From CAVQAH01 sp963784195 (GTDB taxonomy: Bacteria; Acidobacteriota; Vicinamibacteria; Vicinamibacterales; 2-12-FULL-66-21): a DNA stretch of 64,000 nt. Below the pieces are notes generated by a model that worked only from the letters and a program-made list of their open reading frames with translations, was not told the DNA's origin and ran no database searches. Below are positions 19,603 through 30,100 of the stretch, piece by piece. The DNA lies in contig CAWARA010000002.1 of the NCBI GenBank assembly GCA_963784195.1, forward strand, positions 1 to 64,000, given 5' to 3'. Within the stretch, counting starts at the first letter, position 1. Every line of letters starts with the position of its first letter. The translations under genes and the position numbers were made by a program.

Positions 19603-20143
19603 AGAGCCGATCCACTACGCGCAGAAATGGGGCAGCGGCTACCGACGAACCAAGGAGGACATTCACAAGGGCTATCTCGACATGCCGTCGACGCCGCTCT
19701 TCGCGTTCGGCCATGGCCTCAGCTATACGCACTTCGAGTACGGCCCGCTGAAGCTCGCGAGCGACACGGTGGATGTGAACGGTGAAGCACGAGTGTCTGT
19801 CACCGTCACGAACACGGGCAAGCGGCGCGGCTCCGAGGTCGTGCAGCTCTACGCGTCCGATACGGCCACTGGTGTGACGCTTCCCGCGCAGCAACTCATT
19901 GGGTTCGCGCGACTCGAGCTCGAGCCGACCGCATCAAAGACCGTCACGTTTGAAGTGCCGATGAGCATGCTCGGCTACACCGGCGTGTCGGGTGATCTCG
20001 TGATGGAGCCCGGTCCTGTGGAAGTCAGCGTCGGCAGCAGTTCCAGTGACATCCGATCCAGCGCGACGTTCACCGTCACTGGAACAACACGCATCATCAA
20101 GGGCGAGGATCGGGCGTTCCTCTCCGTCGCGACTGTCGGCTAG
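19603..20143 (+). pseudogene. C-terminal remnant of a GH3 beta-glucosidase (fibronectin III-like domain)
   Basis: From 19603 the frame reads VRSEPIHYAQKWGSGYRRTKED, then PLFAFGHGLSYTHFEYGPL and a full FnIII-like domain (VNGEARVSVTVTNTGKRRGSEVVQLY, FARLELEPTASKTVTFEV). These are the hallmark last 180 residues of bacterial GH3 enzymes, including the conserved FGHGLSYT. The catalytic barrel (about 500 residues) is absent, and the 120 bases upstream hold nothing resembling it. The ATG at 19682 is an internal methionine. This is a broken gene, probably left by a deletion that placed the minus-strand serine hydrolase promoter next to it. Confidence 0.8.
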
Positions 20144-20197
20144 TCGGAGACGATCAAACAAGTCTGGTGCCTGCCGGCATCGAAGGGTCACTGAGTC

Positions 20198-20359
20198 TTG
20201 TTCGACGCGGAGATCACCCCGCGGGTGCTAACCGAGGCGCTTGCGGCTGGTGGCGGTGAGGCAAAGCGTGCCTTCGAGGCGATGATGCCGATGAAGAAGA
20301 TCGACATCGCCACCATCGAGGCAGCGCGGCGGGGCCGACGCGGACGCGCTGATCTCTGA
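20198..20359 (+). pseudogene. C-terminal fragment of a PhnB-like VOC protein
   Basis: This frame reads LFDAEITPRVLTEALAAGGG and then AFEAMMPMKKIDIATIEAA before a stop. The ending (repeated methionines, KKIDIA, EAA) is typical of the last 50 residues of PhnB/3-dmu-9-like VOC-superfamily proteins. There is no upstream glyoxalase core in any frame. Together with the GH3 remnant just before it, it marks a deletion scar. Confidence 0.5.
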
Positions 20360-20408
20360 TGGTGGAGAGGGCGGGATTCGTTCCCGTGACCCTCTCCCCC
20401 CGATGACC

Positions 20409-21254
20409 TCAGCCGCCAACTGAAGCCCCAACTCCGGCCTGGCAGAACGCGAGCAAGTCGCGGTTGACGAGGTCGGCATGCGTGGCGGTGAGGCCGTGCG
20501 GCAGGCCCGGATAGTAGATTTCCACAGCCCCCTTGATCAGCTTTGCTGACTTCTTCCCCGAATCCTTGACGGGCACGATCTGGTCGTCCTCACCGTGCAT
20601 GACCAGGGTCGGGATATCGAACTTCTTGAGGTCTTCAGTGAAGTCGGTTTCAGAAAAGGCCTTGATGCTGTCGTACGAATTCTTCAGGCCGGCCTGCATA
20701 CTCCAGAGCCAGAACTGATCCAGCGTGCCTTGGGACACCTGCGCACCAGGTCTGTTGGCGCCATAGAACTGGGGAGCGAAGTCTCTGTAGGCCTGCGAGC
20801 GGTCCTTGACCAGGCTGCTCCGCAAGCTGTCGAAGACTTCGATGGGGAGTCCTTCCGGATTGGCCGCAGATTTCAACATGATCGGTGGCACGGCGGCGAT
20901 GAGGACCGCCTTTACGAGACGCTTCGTGCCGTGCCGTCCGATGTAGCGCGCGACTTCACCGCCGCCAGTCGAGTGGCCCACCATCGTGATGTTCTTGAGA
21001 TCCAGGGCCTCGATCACGGCTGCCAGATCGTCGGCATACCCGTCCATGTCGTTTCCGGACCAAGCCTGGCTGGATCGGCCATGGCCACGACGATCGTGAG
21101 CCACGACTCGGAAGCCGTGCTGTGCGAGGAACAACATCTGTCCGTCCCACATATCGGAGTTCAGGGGCCATCCGTGCGAGAACGTGACGACCGGGCCCTT
21201 GCCCCAATCCTTGTAGTAGATCGTCGTACCGTCTTTCGTTGTGATCGTGCTCAT
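20409..21254 (-). CDS. alpha/beta hydrolase, non-heme chloroperoxidase type
   Basis: 281 aa. Cofactor-free haloperoxidase/esterase family: oxyanion loop FSHGWPLNSDMWDGQM, AHDRRGHGRSSQ, nucleophile elbow MVGHSTGGGEVARY, acid loop MHGEDDQIVPV, and the catalytic histidine in YPGLPHGLTATHADLVN. Length and order match the family exactly. There is no signal peptide, so it is cytosolic. These enzymes hydrolyse esters and can make peracids in vitro; the natural substrate is rarely known. Its downstream side is the VOC fragment; upstream, 14 bases away on the same strand, is a small secreted protein gene, so the two may be co-transcribed. Confidence 0.93.
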   Translation of the reverse strand: MSTITTKDGTTIYYKDWGKGPVVTFSHGWPLNSDMWDGQMLFLAQHGFRVVAHDRRGHGRSSQAWSGNDMDGYADDLAAVIEALDLKNITMVGHSTGGGEVARYIGRHGTKRLVKAVLIAAVPPIMLKSAANPEGLPIEVFDSLRSSLVKDRSQAYRDFAPQFYGANRPGAQVSQGTLDQFWLWSMQAGLKNSYDSIKAFSETDFTEDLKKFDIPTLVMHGEDDQIVPVKDSGKKSAKLIKGAVEIYYPGLPHGLTATHADLVNRDLLAFCQAGVGASVGG

Positions 21255-21268
21255 ACGCGTGTCTCCTG

Positions 21269-21853
21269 CTATTTCTTCTTCGGCCCGACGCCCGTGACGA
21301 CGGCGTCCGTCGTGATCTCGGTGCGCGGCGACTCCACGATCTTGGTCGCCGTGAGATTCATTCCCGGACGCAGTTGCATCGCCTCGAGCTTCTGTCCGTC
21401 CACATCGAACATGAATCCGGAGGGGATATCGTACTGTTTGTTCTCGCCGTTCTCGAGAGTCAGGATGACGCTCGTCGGCGCGGCAACCCAGACTTTGCCC
21501 TTCAGGGTAGTGATCGTCCGGTCGATAACCGGCGTTTCCGTCACCGTCACATCAGCCGTCAGCACGGTGCCGAGCGGGGCCTTGTTCAGCGGCATCACGA
21601 CTCCATCAATCGTGGCGGTCCTTCCCGGCTTCAGCTGGAAGAGCCTGTAGGTCCCGGCCGGAATCATCTTCACGATCAGGTAGTCGCCTTGAAGGTGGGC
21701 GACCTCACCCTTCAACTGACTCTTGGTGACCTTGGGCGCGCCGGGTTGTGACTGCTTGGCCTGCGTAGGCTGGGCCGCGGCACTGACCGCGAGGCTCAGC
21801 GCCGCGACAGCGACAGCAAGAACGCCCGGTGTCCGGCTGAATGCGTGTGTCAT
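21269..21853 (-). CDS. secreted protein of unknown function
   Basis: 194 aa from the ATG at 21853, chosen because AGGAACGAAG sits just upstream and a clean signal peptide follows (THAFSRTPGVLAVAVAALSL, then AVSAAAQ). The mature part is beta-rich (GEVAHLQGDYLIVKMIPAGTYRLF, GTVLTADVTVTETPVIDRT, EITTDAVVTGVGPKKK) and may form a small barrel or OB-like domain. I do not recognise the family. It ends in a basic KKK tail. It lies immediately upstream of the chloroperoxidase-like gene on the same strand. Confidence 0.75.
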   Translation of the reverse strand: MTHAFSRTPGVLAVAVAALSLAVSAAAQPTQAKQSQPGAPKVTKSQLKGEVAHLQGDYLIVKMIPAGTYRLFQLKPGRTATIDGVVMPLNKAPLGTVLTADVTVTETPVIDRTITTLKGKVWVAAPTSVILTLENGENKQYDIPSGFMFDVDGQKLEAMQLRPGMNLTATKIVESPRTEITTDAVVTGVGPKKK

Positions 21854-22181
21854 CTTCGTTCCTCGCTTCCTGGCCCTCCGGAATCCGCCGCCTCCGGCGG
21901 TGAGGGTGAGTCCGCCGTGAGCGCATAGGAGAGCTCGGTTCGTCCTGACCATGCGCGAGCCGCTCCGTCTCGTTCTTCCATCCTGCATTCCGACCGTCGC
22001 CCGCGCCGAGGGTCGTCAGGATGCCGTCAATGAGCTTGACGGCAGGGCAGATTAGCAGATGCGCTGGCGGCCCCGCCAGTAGCGAATCCTGAAAAGGAAA
22101 TGTAGGTGTAGAGAGCACAATCGCGTCCGCTGATGAGCTTGGCGCCCGGCACACGCACGCGCTTCGGCTTCGGAGGGACGC
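21854..22181. other. 328-base gap, no gene recognised
   Basis: Contains a GC-rich inverted repeat around 21890-21902 (CCGCCGCCTCCGGCGG) and nothing I can assign as coding. It separates two minus-strand genes, so it should hold the promoter of the small secreted protein gene, but no convincing -35/-10 pair was found. Confidence 0.4.
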
Positions 22182-24345
22182 TCACGGCATCACGCGCAGG
22201 CCCTCCCACTTCACGTGCCACGTTCCATCAGGCGGAAAGCCCGGATTGCGTCGGTCCGGCGCGCCGTCCCAACCGGCGGCCATCATGGCGACCGCAGTGA
22301 GCAGCCCGCCATTCCCGGGCAGATACAAGCGCAGCCGCTTGTCCTGATAATTGTGGCCATTCACCAGATACGTGTTCTTCTGCGTGTCGATCAAGAGCAT
22401 GTCTATCGCTTTCTCGGGATCGCCAAGGCGGGCCGCCGTCATCGCGAGCATGGGATAGTCCCAGCCCCACGTCGTCTCCCAGTTCCATCTGCTGACGATG
22501 TTCCGAAACGTGCGCTCCATGACAGCTGTGTCGACCATCGGGCTGGCTGGGAGCATGCCGTAGGCGCCGGTCACGACCGGATGATCCCTTCTGAATCGAT
22601 CGTCGGTGTACGCGGCCAGCGCGCCAGCGCTCGGCAGGTATAAGCCGTCGGCGACCGGCAGTGAGGCCAGATTCTCCTGCACCTCTTTCCATCGCGCGGG
22701 TTCAGGGAGCCCAAGTCGTTGCGCCCATTTCCGAGCGATGGACAAACCGTAGTGCCAGTAGGTGAGCTCGAACGGCGGGTCGTCGGTCTCGGCCGCCGGG
22801 AAGATCTCTTGAGCGGGGATCAGTGGATGACAGAGATGATACCGGCGATCGGTTTCGCTGAACTGAGCGTAAGACGCCATGAAATCGGCGGTGTCGAACA
22901 CGAGATCCTTGTAGCGTTCGAGCACGTCACGGGAAGGATCCTGACGGTACAGCAGCTCCGCGAAGTAGATGATGTGAGGCTGCTGCCAGATGAGCAACTC
23001 ACCCACGCTCGACGGTGTTTTGCGACCTTCGGGGCCGGTCATCTTCTGCCAGCGGATTCCGTCGTAGCCTTGCCAGCGTGATGTTTCCCGAGCCAGAGGC
23101 GCGACCTGCCGATACCAACCAAGGCTTTTCTCGAGCAGCGGGGCGCGGTTCCACAGCGCGAAGTGCACGCCATGCCACCAGTGCATCTCGAGGTGGAACT
23201 TCCCGTACCAGCTGTTCATCGTCAGGCCGGTCTCCTGAGGCGGGAGACTGCCGGCGGTCTGTATGCGAGTCAGATACTGTGACAACACGACCCTTCGTTC
23301 GAGCTCCGGAGCTCTCGGATCCGTCGATCCGGAAAAGTCGATCGCGCCGCCCGTGGTCCAGAATCGCTCCCATTCGCGCGTGCTGTTGCGCGAGGTCGTC
23401 TCGAAGTCGTCTGGCGCGTGTTGTGGCGCGGCGGCGGTGAACAGCACGCTGAATTCAAACGCCTCGGATTCCCTGCCCGGTGATAGTTCGAACGAGTGGG
23501 CCCTTGAAGACGTAAGCGTGCCCGCTTGCGCCCAGGTGGCCGAGACGAAATAGGAGGCGGCGTCCAGACGCCGCCCCCACGTTACGTGGCGCTCGCCGTC
23601 CGCCAGCACGCGGGTTTCATGCTTGTCCGGCTGCTCCCAGTCATACCCCGGGCAGACGTGGCAGCCTGCTCCATATGGGAAACGGAACCGAACCTTCAGG
23701 CGGCGCTGCGCGATCAACGGTGACCGGATACGCGCCGCGATCTGGTCACGGCCCTGATGACCGAACAGCTCCACCCGCACGGGCACACCGTCGAGGTCAT
23801 ATGTGCTCGTGATCCTGCCGGTCCAGAGATCGAGTTGCTGGTCCACGTTGCGAAGTTCATCGATCTGCGCCTCCGTACCGTCGTTCTTCAGCAACGCCAA
23901 TCCGACGAGACCGAGATGGAGGCGATGCGGATTTGCCCGCAGCCAGTCTGACGCCGCCTTCTTCCGCCCACTCTGATGCTGGACGGCATAGGGGACACGT
24001 GTGCCAGCGCATGTCTTGAACCAGTCGGTCACATCGTCAATGCCGTACAGACCGACCCTCGAAGCTGTGCCATCCCCATTGGGATTGGGTACCCAGCGAA
24101 ATTCCAGCTTCGTAGGTTTCCGGAAACGTCTGCAGGCCGCTGATGTCAACGGTGAAAGCGAACTCCCCGTTTCCCACTGACAGCGAGCTGAGAGGATCGG
24201 CTTTCGCAAGCTTCACGTTGTGCCTGGAGACGACGGCGCGACGATCGATAAGGCGACTGTCGCCGGTGGATCGGGCGCAAGCCAGCGGGCTGGAGAGGAT
24301 CACGCTGACCGAGATGAGGCAAGCGGCACAGCAGCGAAGAGTCAT
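22182..24345 (-). CDS. large secreted glycoside hydrolase-like protein, (alpha/alpha)6-barrel type (one frameshift)
   Basis: About 720 aa after ignoring one extra base near 24050. The N-terminal part from an ATG at 24345 begins with a signal peptide (LRCCAACLISVSVILSSPLACA) and continues SVGNGEFAFTVDISGLQTFPE, then SLGTQSQWGWHSF. It joins the other frame at LYGIDDVTDWFKT. The body has the aromatic-rich helices of GH65/GH95-like barrels: MNSWYGKFHLEMHWWHGVHFALWNR, LLIWQQPHIIYFAELLY, and a terminal NWETTWGWDYPMLAMTAARLG. The EMHWWHGVH segment is a likely catalytic-region signature. Substrate unknown; probably an oligosaccharide in the periplasm. It diverges from the NarL-type regulator at 24500. 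Confidence 0.8.
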
Positions 24346-24355
24346 TGGCCAGACC

Positions 24356-24376
24356 AATTGTGTAGCGAATTGTGTA
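24356..24376. promoter_or_regulatory. direct repeat of AATTGTGTA in a divergent promoter region
   Basis: AATTGTGTA occurs at 24356-24364 and again at 24368-24376, a 12-base period, between the divergent glycoside hydrolase and response-regulator genes. It is a candidate dimer-binding site, with no identified protein. Confidence 0.35.
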
Positions 24377-24499
24377 AAACCTCCTAAACGGACCGCCATC
24401 AACACGGCTATTCAGGAGCACGGCCAGCCGACGTATGATTGGCGCAGGACGCAGGACCTCGCCACCATCGTCGCGACCCTGCCGATTGGAGAGAAAGCC

Positions 24500-25129
24500 G
24501 TGAAACCACGGGTGATCCTGGCTGATGACCATGTGATGGTCGCCCAAGGCTTGGGCCGGTTGATTGCGGAAGCCGCGGATCTCGTAGCCGTCGTCAACGA
24601 CGGCCGCCAGCTCGTGGAATCCGCGCGAGCGCACCGCCCGGACATCATCGTTTCCGACATGATGATGCCGGTGATCAACGGTCTGGACGCCATGCGCCAG
24701 CTCAAGGCGGACGGATCGCAGGCACGCTTCATCTTCCTTACGATCCACGGCGACGCGCGCCTCGCGGCGCAAGCGCTCCGTGCCGGGGCCGCCGGCTACC
24801 TGCTCAAACAGTCGGCCGGTGAGGAGCTCCTCGAGGCCCTGTCTACCGTGATGGACGGCCGCACGTATCTGACGCCGCTCATCACGAAGGACGTCCTCTG
24901 GACGATGTCGAATGCCGTCGACGATAGCGCGCCGACGTTGACACCACGTCAACTCGAGATCCTGCGTCTGATTGCTCAGGGCAAGCGGATGAAAGAGATT
25001 GCCGCTGAGCTCGATCTGTCGGTCCGAACCATAGAGGACCATAAAGCTCACCTGCTGCGGACGCTCGGCGTCGAAAGCACCGCCGACCTCGTCAAGTTTG
25101 CTGTGCGACAGGGGCTCGTCCAGGCCTGA
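24500..25129 (+). CDS. NarL/FixJ-family response regulator
   Basis: 209 aa from the GTG at 24500, preceded by GGAGAG; an upstream extension of the frame overlaps the divergent gene and is discarded. Receiver domain 1-120: ILADDHVMVAQGLGRL, phosphorylatable aspartate in IIVSDMMMPVINGLDA, threonine in FIFLTIHGD and lysine in GYLLKQSAGEE. LuxR-type HTH from about 140: LTPRQLEILRLIAQGKRMKE then IAAELDLSVRTIEDHKAHL. Its likely partner is the HisKA_3 kinase at 26452, which belongs to the family that phosphorylates NarL-type regulators. It may control the divergent glycoside hydrolase or the downstream signalling genes. Confidence 0.93.
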   Translation: MKPRVILADDHVMVAQGLGRLIAEAADLVAVVNDGRQLVESARAHRPDIIVSDMMMPVINGLDAMRQLKADGSQARFIFLTIHGDARLAAQALRAGAAGYLLKQSAGEELLEALSTVMDGRTYLTPLITKDVLWTMSNAVDDSAPTLTPRQLEILRLIAQGKRMKEIAAELDLSVRTIEDHKAHLLRTLGVESTADLVKFAVRQGLVQA

Positions 25130-25252
25130 ACCCACCGGGATCTCCGGTCGCCAGACCCGTACTTTCCACGTCTGCTTCCGTGGTTCCCCCCGATGCGGCG
25201 CGATGTCGCCGATGTTACCTTCGGCGCGTTTACCAGGGATCACGTCACCACT

Positions 25253-25278
25253 AGTCGAGAACGCACGAGCTCTCGACT
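25253..25278. promoter_or_regulatory. inverted repeat in the leader of the sigma-54 activator gene
   Basis: AGTCGAGA and TCTCGACT form perfect 8-base arms separated by 10 bases, ending just before the GGGGAGAGG ribosome site. It could be an operator or a leader hairpin. Confidence 0.4.
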
Positions 25279-25297
25279 GCAACATAGGGGAGAGGAC

Positions 25298-26348
25298 ATG
25301 GCAATTCAGCTTCAGGCCCAGCACAGAGACTTTCCCACAATCGAACGGCGCGGATCCGCGGGAGCAATGGTGGGCACCAGCATCGCCTGGCAATCCGTGA
25401 TGCATCGGGTGGAGCTCGTGGCTTCGACCAGTGCGAGCGTCCTGCTGCTCGGCGAAACGGGCACCGGCAAAGAGCTCCTGGCCCGGTCCATTCACGAACG
25501 AAGCGCGCGCCGGACGCGGAACATGGTTGTCGTCGATTGCGGCGCTTTGCCTTCGTCGCTCATCGAAAGCGAGCTCTTCGGCCGCGAACGTGGTGCCTTT
25601 ACGGGCGCGCACACGGCGCAGGCCGGCCGCTTCGAGATTGCGAACGGCGGCACCGTCTTTCTCGACGAGATTGGCGAGCTTCCGCTGGAGCTTCAGCCGA
25701 AGCTGCTGAGAGTCCTCCAGGAAGGTCAGGTCGAAAGACTCGGCTGCATGCGGACAACGCGTGTAGACATTCGCATCATTGCGGCCACGAATCGAAACCT
25801 GCAGGAGGAAGTCCGCCGTGGTCGTTTCAGAGCGGATCTCTTTTACCGTCTCAATGTCTTTCCCATCACGGTTCCGCCGCTTCGTGACCGGCCTGACGAT
25901 CTTCCGGCGCTGGTCCATCACCTCGCCGATCGACTGGGCCACGAGCTGTGCAGGCCGATCGAGCGAAGTAGCGCCCGGCTCGCTGGAGGCGCTGGCACGG
26001 CATCGTTGGCCAGGGAACATCCGGGAGCTCGAGAACGTACTTCGGCGGGCCATCATCCTTTCCCGCGACGGTCTGCTCGATCTGAGCGACTTCGTGGGTG
26101 AGCCGATCGACGATGTGGAGGCACCGGCGTCTTTCGCCAGCCGCGTGCGGCCGCTCGCGGAAGCCGAGCGCGATCACGTAAATTTTGTGCTCGAGCAAGC
26201 GGGATGGCGTGTCGAAGGACTCGCCGGCGCGGCGGAGTTACTGGGGCTGAAGCCGAGCACGCTCAGAAGCCGGATGCAGAAGCTTGGAATTGAACGGCTG
26301 CCAACGGCGAGGCCCAATCGGAGCATCGGGGCGGTTGCGCATTCCTGA
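25298..26348 (+). CDS. sigma-54 interacting (NtrC-type AAA+) activator without receiver domain (one frameshift)
   Basis: About 350 aa from the ATG at 25298 (GGGGAGAGG upstream), after ignoring one extra A near 25966. AAA+ domain: Walker A LLGETGTGKELLARSIHERS, the sigma-54 contact loop GAFTGA (ERGAFTGAHTAQ), Walker B GGTVFLDEIGELPL, IIAATNRNL, and RADLFYRLNVFPI. The other frame resumes with APGSLEALARHRWPGNIREL and ends in a Fis-type HTH (LAGAAELLGLKPSTLRSRMQ). There is no N-terminal receiver or sensor domain, only about 25 residues before the AAA+ core, so activity may be set by expression or by a partner. Sigma-54-dependent targets are unknown; I found no clear -24/-12 element nearby. Confidence 0.9.
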
Positions 26349-26451
26349 CGTGACACGCACCTGGTGTGGCAGCCCGGGACACGGGTGTATGGTTTAGGGT
26401 CCGGATAGCGCGTTGCGGTAGCATGGGCGGCACTTTGCGGAGCACGAGGCG

Positions 26452-27129
26452 ATGACCCGCTTCAGCGTCGGACGCATCCAGGAACTTGCCGGGCAGCTGA
26501 TCGTCGCCCAGGAAGCAGAACGTGAGCGCATTGCCCGCGAGCTGCACGACGACGTCGGTCAACAACTCGCCGGACTGTCGCTTGCGCTCAGCGGGCTCAG
26601 ACGGCGCATCGCGCAGCACGATCAGGCGGTGCTGGAAGCGTCGCTGACGACGCTGCAGCAGCAGACGATGGGCCTGGCGGACACCGTTGGACGTCTCGCA
26701 CACGAGCTGCATCCGGGCGAGCTCCGGCAAATCGGGCTCGTTGAGGCGCTCAAGATCCGTTGTGACGAGTTTCAGCAGAAACACGGCGTCGAGGTGACGT
26801 TCGGCGCCGCGGAAGACCTCATGCCAATCGCGCCCGACGTGGCGTTGTGTCTGTTTCGGGCTGCGCAGGAAGCGCTGCGTAACGTGGCGAAACATGCCAG
26901 GGCCCGCCGCACGCAGGTGGTGCTGTCCCACGGAACCGGCCAACGGACGCTGACGATTGCCGATGATGGCCAGGGTTTCGACGTCGCCCACGCCCGGCAA
27001 GAGGGTGAAGGGCTCGGCCTCCTCATCATGGAAGAACGAGCGCGTCTGCTGCACGGCAGCGTGCAAGTCGAGAGCGACGCCGGACGGGGCACGACCGTCA
27101 GAATCTCGATTCCGACAGCGACGATCTAA
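26452..27129 (+). CDS. soluble histidine kinase, HisKA_3 (NarX/DesK) type
   Basis: 225 aa. Dimerisation/phosphoacceptor segment QEAERERIARELHDDVGQQL with the acceptor histidine, followed by a HATPase_c domain: N-box EALRNVAKHARARR, G1 IADDGQGFD and G2 GEGLGLLIMEERARLL. No membrane segment or sensory domain precedes the kinase core, so either the sensor is a separate protein or an upstream portion was lost. HisKA_3 kinases pair with NarL-type regulators, and one lies 1.3 kb upstream (24500-25129). It is followed 38 bases later by the hybrid kinase gene. Confidence 0.9.
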   Translation: MTRFSVGRIQELAGQLIVAQEAERERIARELHDDVGQQLAGLSLALSGLRRRIAQHDQAVLEASLTTLQQQTMGLADTVGRLAHELHPGELRQIGLVEALKIRCDEFQQKHGVEVTFGAAEDLMPIAPDVALCLFRAAQEALRNVAKHARARRTQVVLSHGTGQRTLTIADDGQGFDVAHARQEGEGLGLLIMEERARLLHGSVQVESDAGRGTTVRISIPTATI

Positions 27130-27167
27130 CGCGCAGGTCCGCGCTGCACGCGTGTGCGCGCAATCAT

Positions 27168-30100
27168 ATGGCTGCCATCCTTGCGTGGCTCGAAGCGATT
27201 GTCACGGCCATCCCACTCCCGCTGCTGGAGGTGTGGAGCCGCTTCTCCTACCTCGTCGGCCTGGTGCTGGCCATCTGCGCATTCGGCGGCTTCACGTTTC
27301 GAATCGGTGACCAGTGGGGATTCGGCCGGGAGCGGCAGAAGTGGGATGCGAAGGCGTTCCTGAGCCTGCCGCTGACGTTCGTGCTGGTCATCGCGTCGGG
27401 CTATCTCGGATCGTCCATCGTGTTGGTCGAGGGTGCACAGACGTTCGAGTCCTTGAAGGACCTGGTCGTTCTGCTGTGCATCGTGCTCTTCGGCTATCCG
27501 GCACTGTTCGCCGTCCCGCCGGCGTACATGCTGTCGGACCTGATCGAGGGGGTGCCGCCAGGCTTCGTCCTGAGCTGGGCGGAGGGCTACTTCTTCTGGA
27601 CGGCCTTCGTGTGGATGGCCTATCAGCTCATCGGTCGGAATCCAGACTTCCGCCGCGTGGAGACCTGGGGGCGCTACGGTGTGTTCGTCGCGCTCATCAT
27701 GCTGTTCGACCCGGCGATGTGGGGGTTCATTTGCTCGGGTCAATTCACCCCCGTGATCTCCTATCAGAAGATCTCGTCGGCGCTCTTCTTCACGTTGGCC
27801 GTGACCTGGCTCCTGGCCCCCGCGGCCTTTCTGGTCGCCCTGCCGCTGGCGAGACGATTCGGATGGTTCTGGGCGGAAATACCCGGACACGTCAGAGAGC
27901 GTGCGTTTGGGGGCACCGATTGGATCTGGGAAGCAGGTCGTGGCCACACGCAGCGTGACGCGGGACCGGCGCACGAAGGCCTGCCGATCCGAATCTTCAT
28001 TTTCACGCCGTTCATCGCGCTGCTGCTCGTGATGGTCGGCGCGACAGCGATTGTCGCCCTGCGGAGCGCCGATGATGATGCGGCGAGGCTGGCGACCAGG
28101 CTCCACGAGGAGGCGTCGGCGGGCCTGCGCATGCGGCTCGACAACTACCTGGCACGCTCGCCGTCGCCGATAGACGCCCAGCGCAACGACGCACTCGTCT
28201 CGCTGCTGCGAAGCCAGGCCGTCGGCTCGGAAGGCCGAGCCTTCATCCTCGACAGAACCGGCACGATGATCGCCTCATCCGCTGCCGACGGTGACTCGGT
28301 GGTGAAGAGTGCTGTGGCAGCTTTGGCGCAGCACACGAATTCGCCGGACATGTCGGCAACGGCGACAGAGTTCCGGTTCGATCACGTGACCGCGAAGCCA
28401 CTGTCGCGGGAAACGTGGCTCACGTACACGACGACGTATGGCGACGGCAATGCCGGCCGTCAATGGGTGCTGGTCACCGCCATGCCGGAAGTGTTCTATC
28501 TGGCTGGCGTGCGCAGAGGTAGCAGCCTTTCGGCGATGGTCTTCGCCTTCGCGCTGGTGCTCTCCCTCATGCTGGCCGCGGCACTGGCGTCCATGGTGAC
28601 TGCGCCGCTCCGGAGTATCGCGCGCGCAACCCAGTCGATGGCCCACGGAGACCTCAGCGCGCGGGTGCCGGGCAGCAAGCTGGAGGAGCTGGGAGCCCTC
28701 GCGCAATCGTTCAACGACATGGCGGCCAGGCTCAAGACCTCGTTCGACGATCTGGTCGGCGAAGTGGAGACACGGAAGACCCGTGAACGCGAGCTGGAGC
28801 AGAGCGAAGCTCGGATGCGCGCGAGCGATGACCGGCTGCAACTGGCGATCGATGCGGCTGGCCTCGGCATCTGGGACTGGGACGTGGAGCAGGATCGGCT
28901 GGTCTGGGACGACTCGATGTACCAGCTCTACGGCGTGCGCAAGGATGAATTCAGCGGCGCTATCGACGCCTGGTCCCGGTGCCTCGTCCCGGAAGACATG
29001 GCGCGTGCCACTGGAGACTCGACGCCGCGCTCCGCGGCGACCGTGACTTCAGGTCCGACTTCAGGGTGCGGCGGGGCGACGGCGCGATCCGCACCATTCG
29101 CGCGGTCGGACAGACGATTCGCGGCTCGGACGGCCGGGCTCTGCGCATGGTCGGTATCAACCGCGATGTTACCGATCTGACCAACGCGGAGCGCGATCGC
29201 GAGCAGCTCGTGCACGAGCTCGGGGAACGCGTGAAGGAGCTTCGGCTGCTGCACGCCACGTCGCGCCTTCTGCAGCGCCATCGCCCCTTCAACCGCGAAT
29301 TGCTGGATCAGCTCGTGGTGCTCATGCCTGCCGCCTGGCAGTATCCAGAGTGCTGCGAAGCGCGCATCGTCTATGGGGACCTCGAAGTGTCAACCGCGGG
29401 CTGGCGCGACGCGCCGTGGAAGCAATCCGCGTCCGTCATGACGAGCGAAGGCAGCGGGCTCATCGAAGTGGTCTACCTCGAGGAACGCCCCCCGTCAGCC
29501 GAAGGGCCGTTTCTTCTCGAAGAGCGTGCGTTGATCGACTCGTTGGCCGAAATGCTGGTTGCCTATCTCGAGCTGCGCAAGCACCACGAGCACCTCGAAG
29601 GGCTCGTGACCAGCCGCACGACCGAGCTGCGTGCCGCGAAGGAGGCTGCCGAGAGCGCCAGCCGGGCGAAGAGCGCCTTCCTGGCGAACATGTCCCACGA
29701 GATCCGCACGCCGATGAACGCGATCCTCGGATACGCACAGCTCCTGCTGCGCGATCCCCTGCTGGACGGCACGCAGAAGCAGCGAATCGACGTCATCCAC
29801 TCGAGCGGCAGTCACCTGCTGACCCTGATCAACGACATCCTCGAGATGTCCAAGATCGAGGCCGGCCGCACGACGCTGACCGTGGAGCCGTTCGACCTGC
29901 ACACGCTGCTGAAGGACCTCCATCTGATGTTCACGCAGTTGACGCGCACGAAGGGCGTCGAGCTGACGTTCGAGCAGGATGCAGGCTTGCCCCGCGCCCT
30001 CGAAGGCGATGTCGGCAAGGTCCGCCAGGTGGCTATCAACCTCCTGAGCAACGCCGCGAAATTCACCGAGCGAGGCCGAATCGTCGTGCGGGCCTCTTCC

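Noticed and set aside
24146..26056. 636-codon minus-strand open frame
   Set aside because: Shadow of the response regulator and sigma-54 activator on the plus strand.
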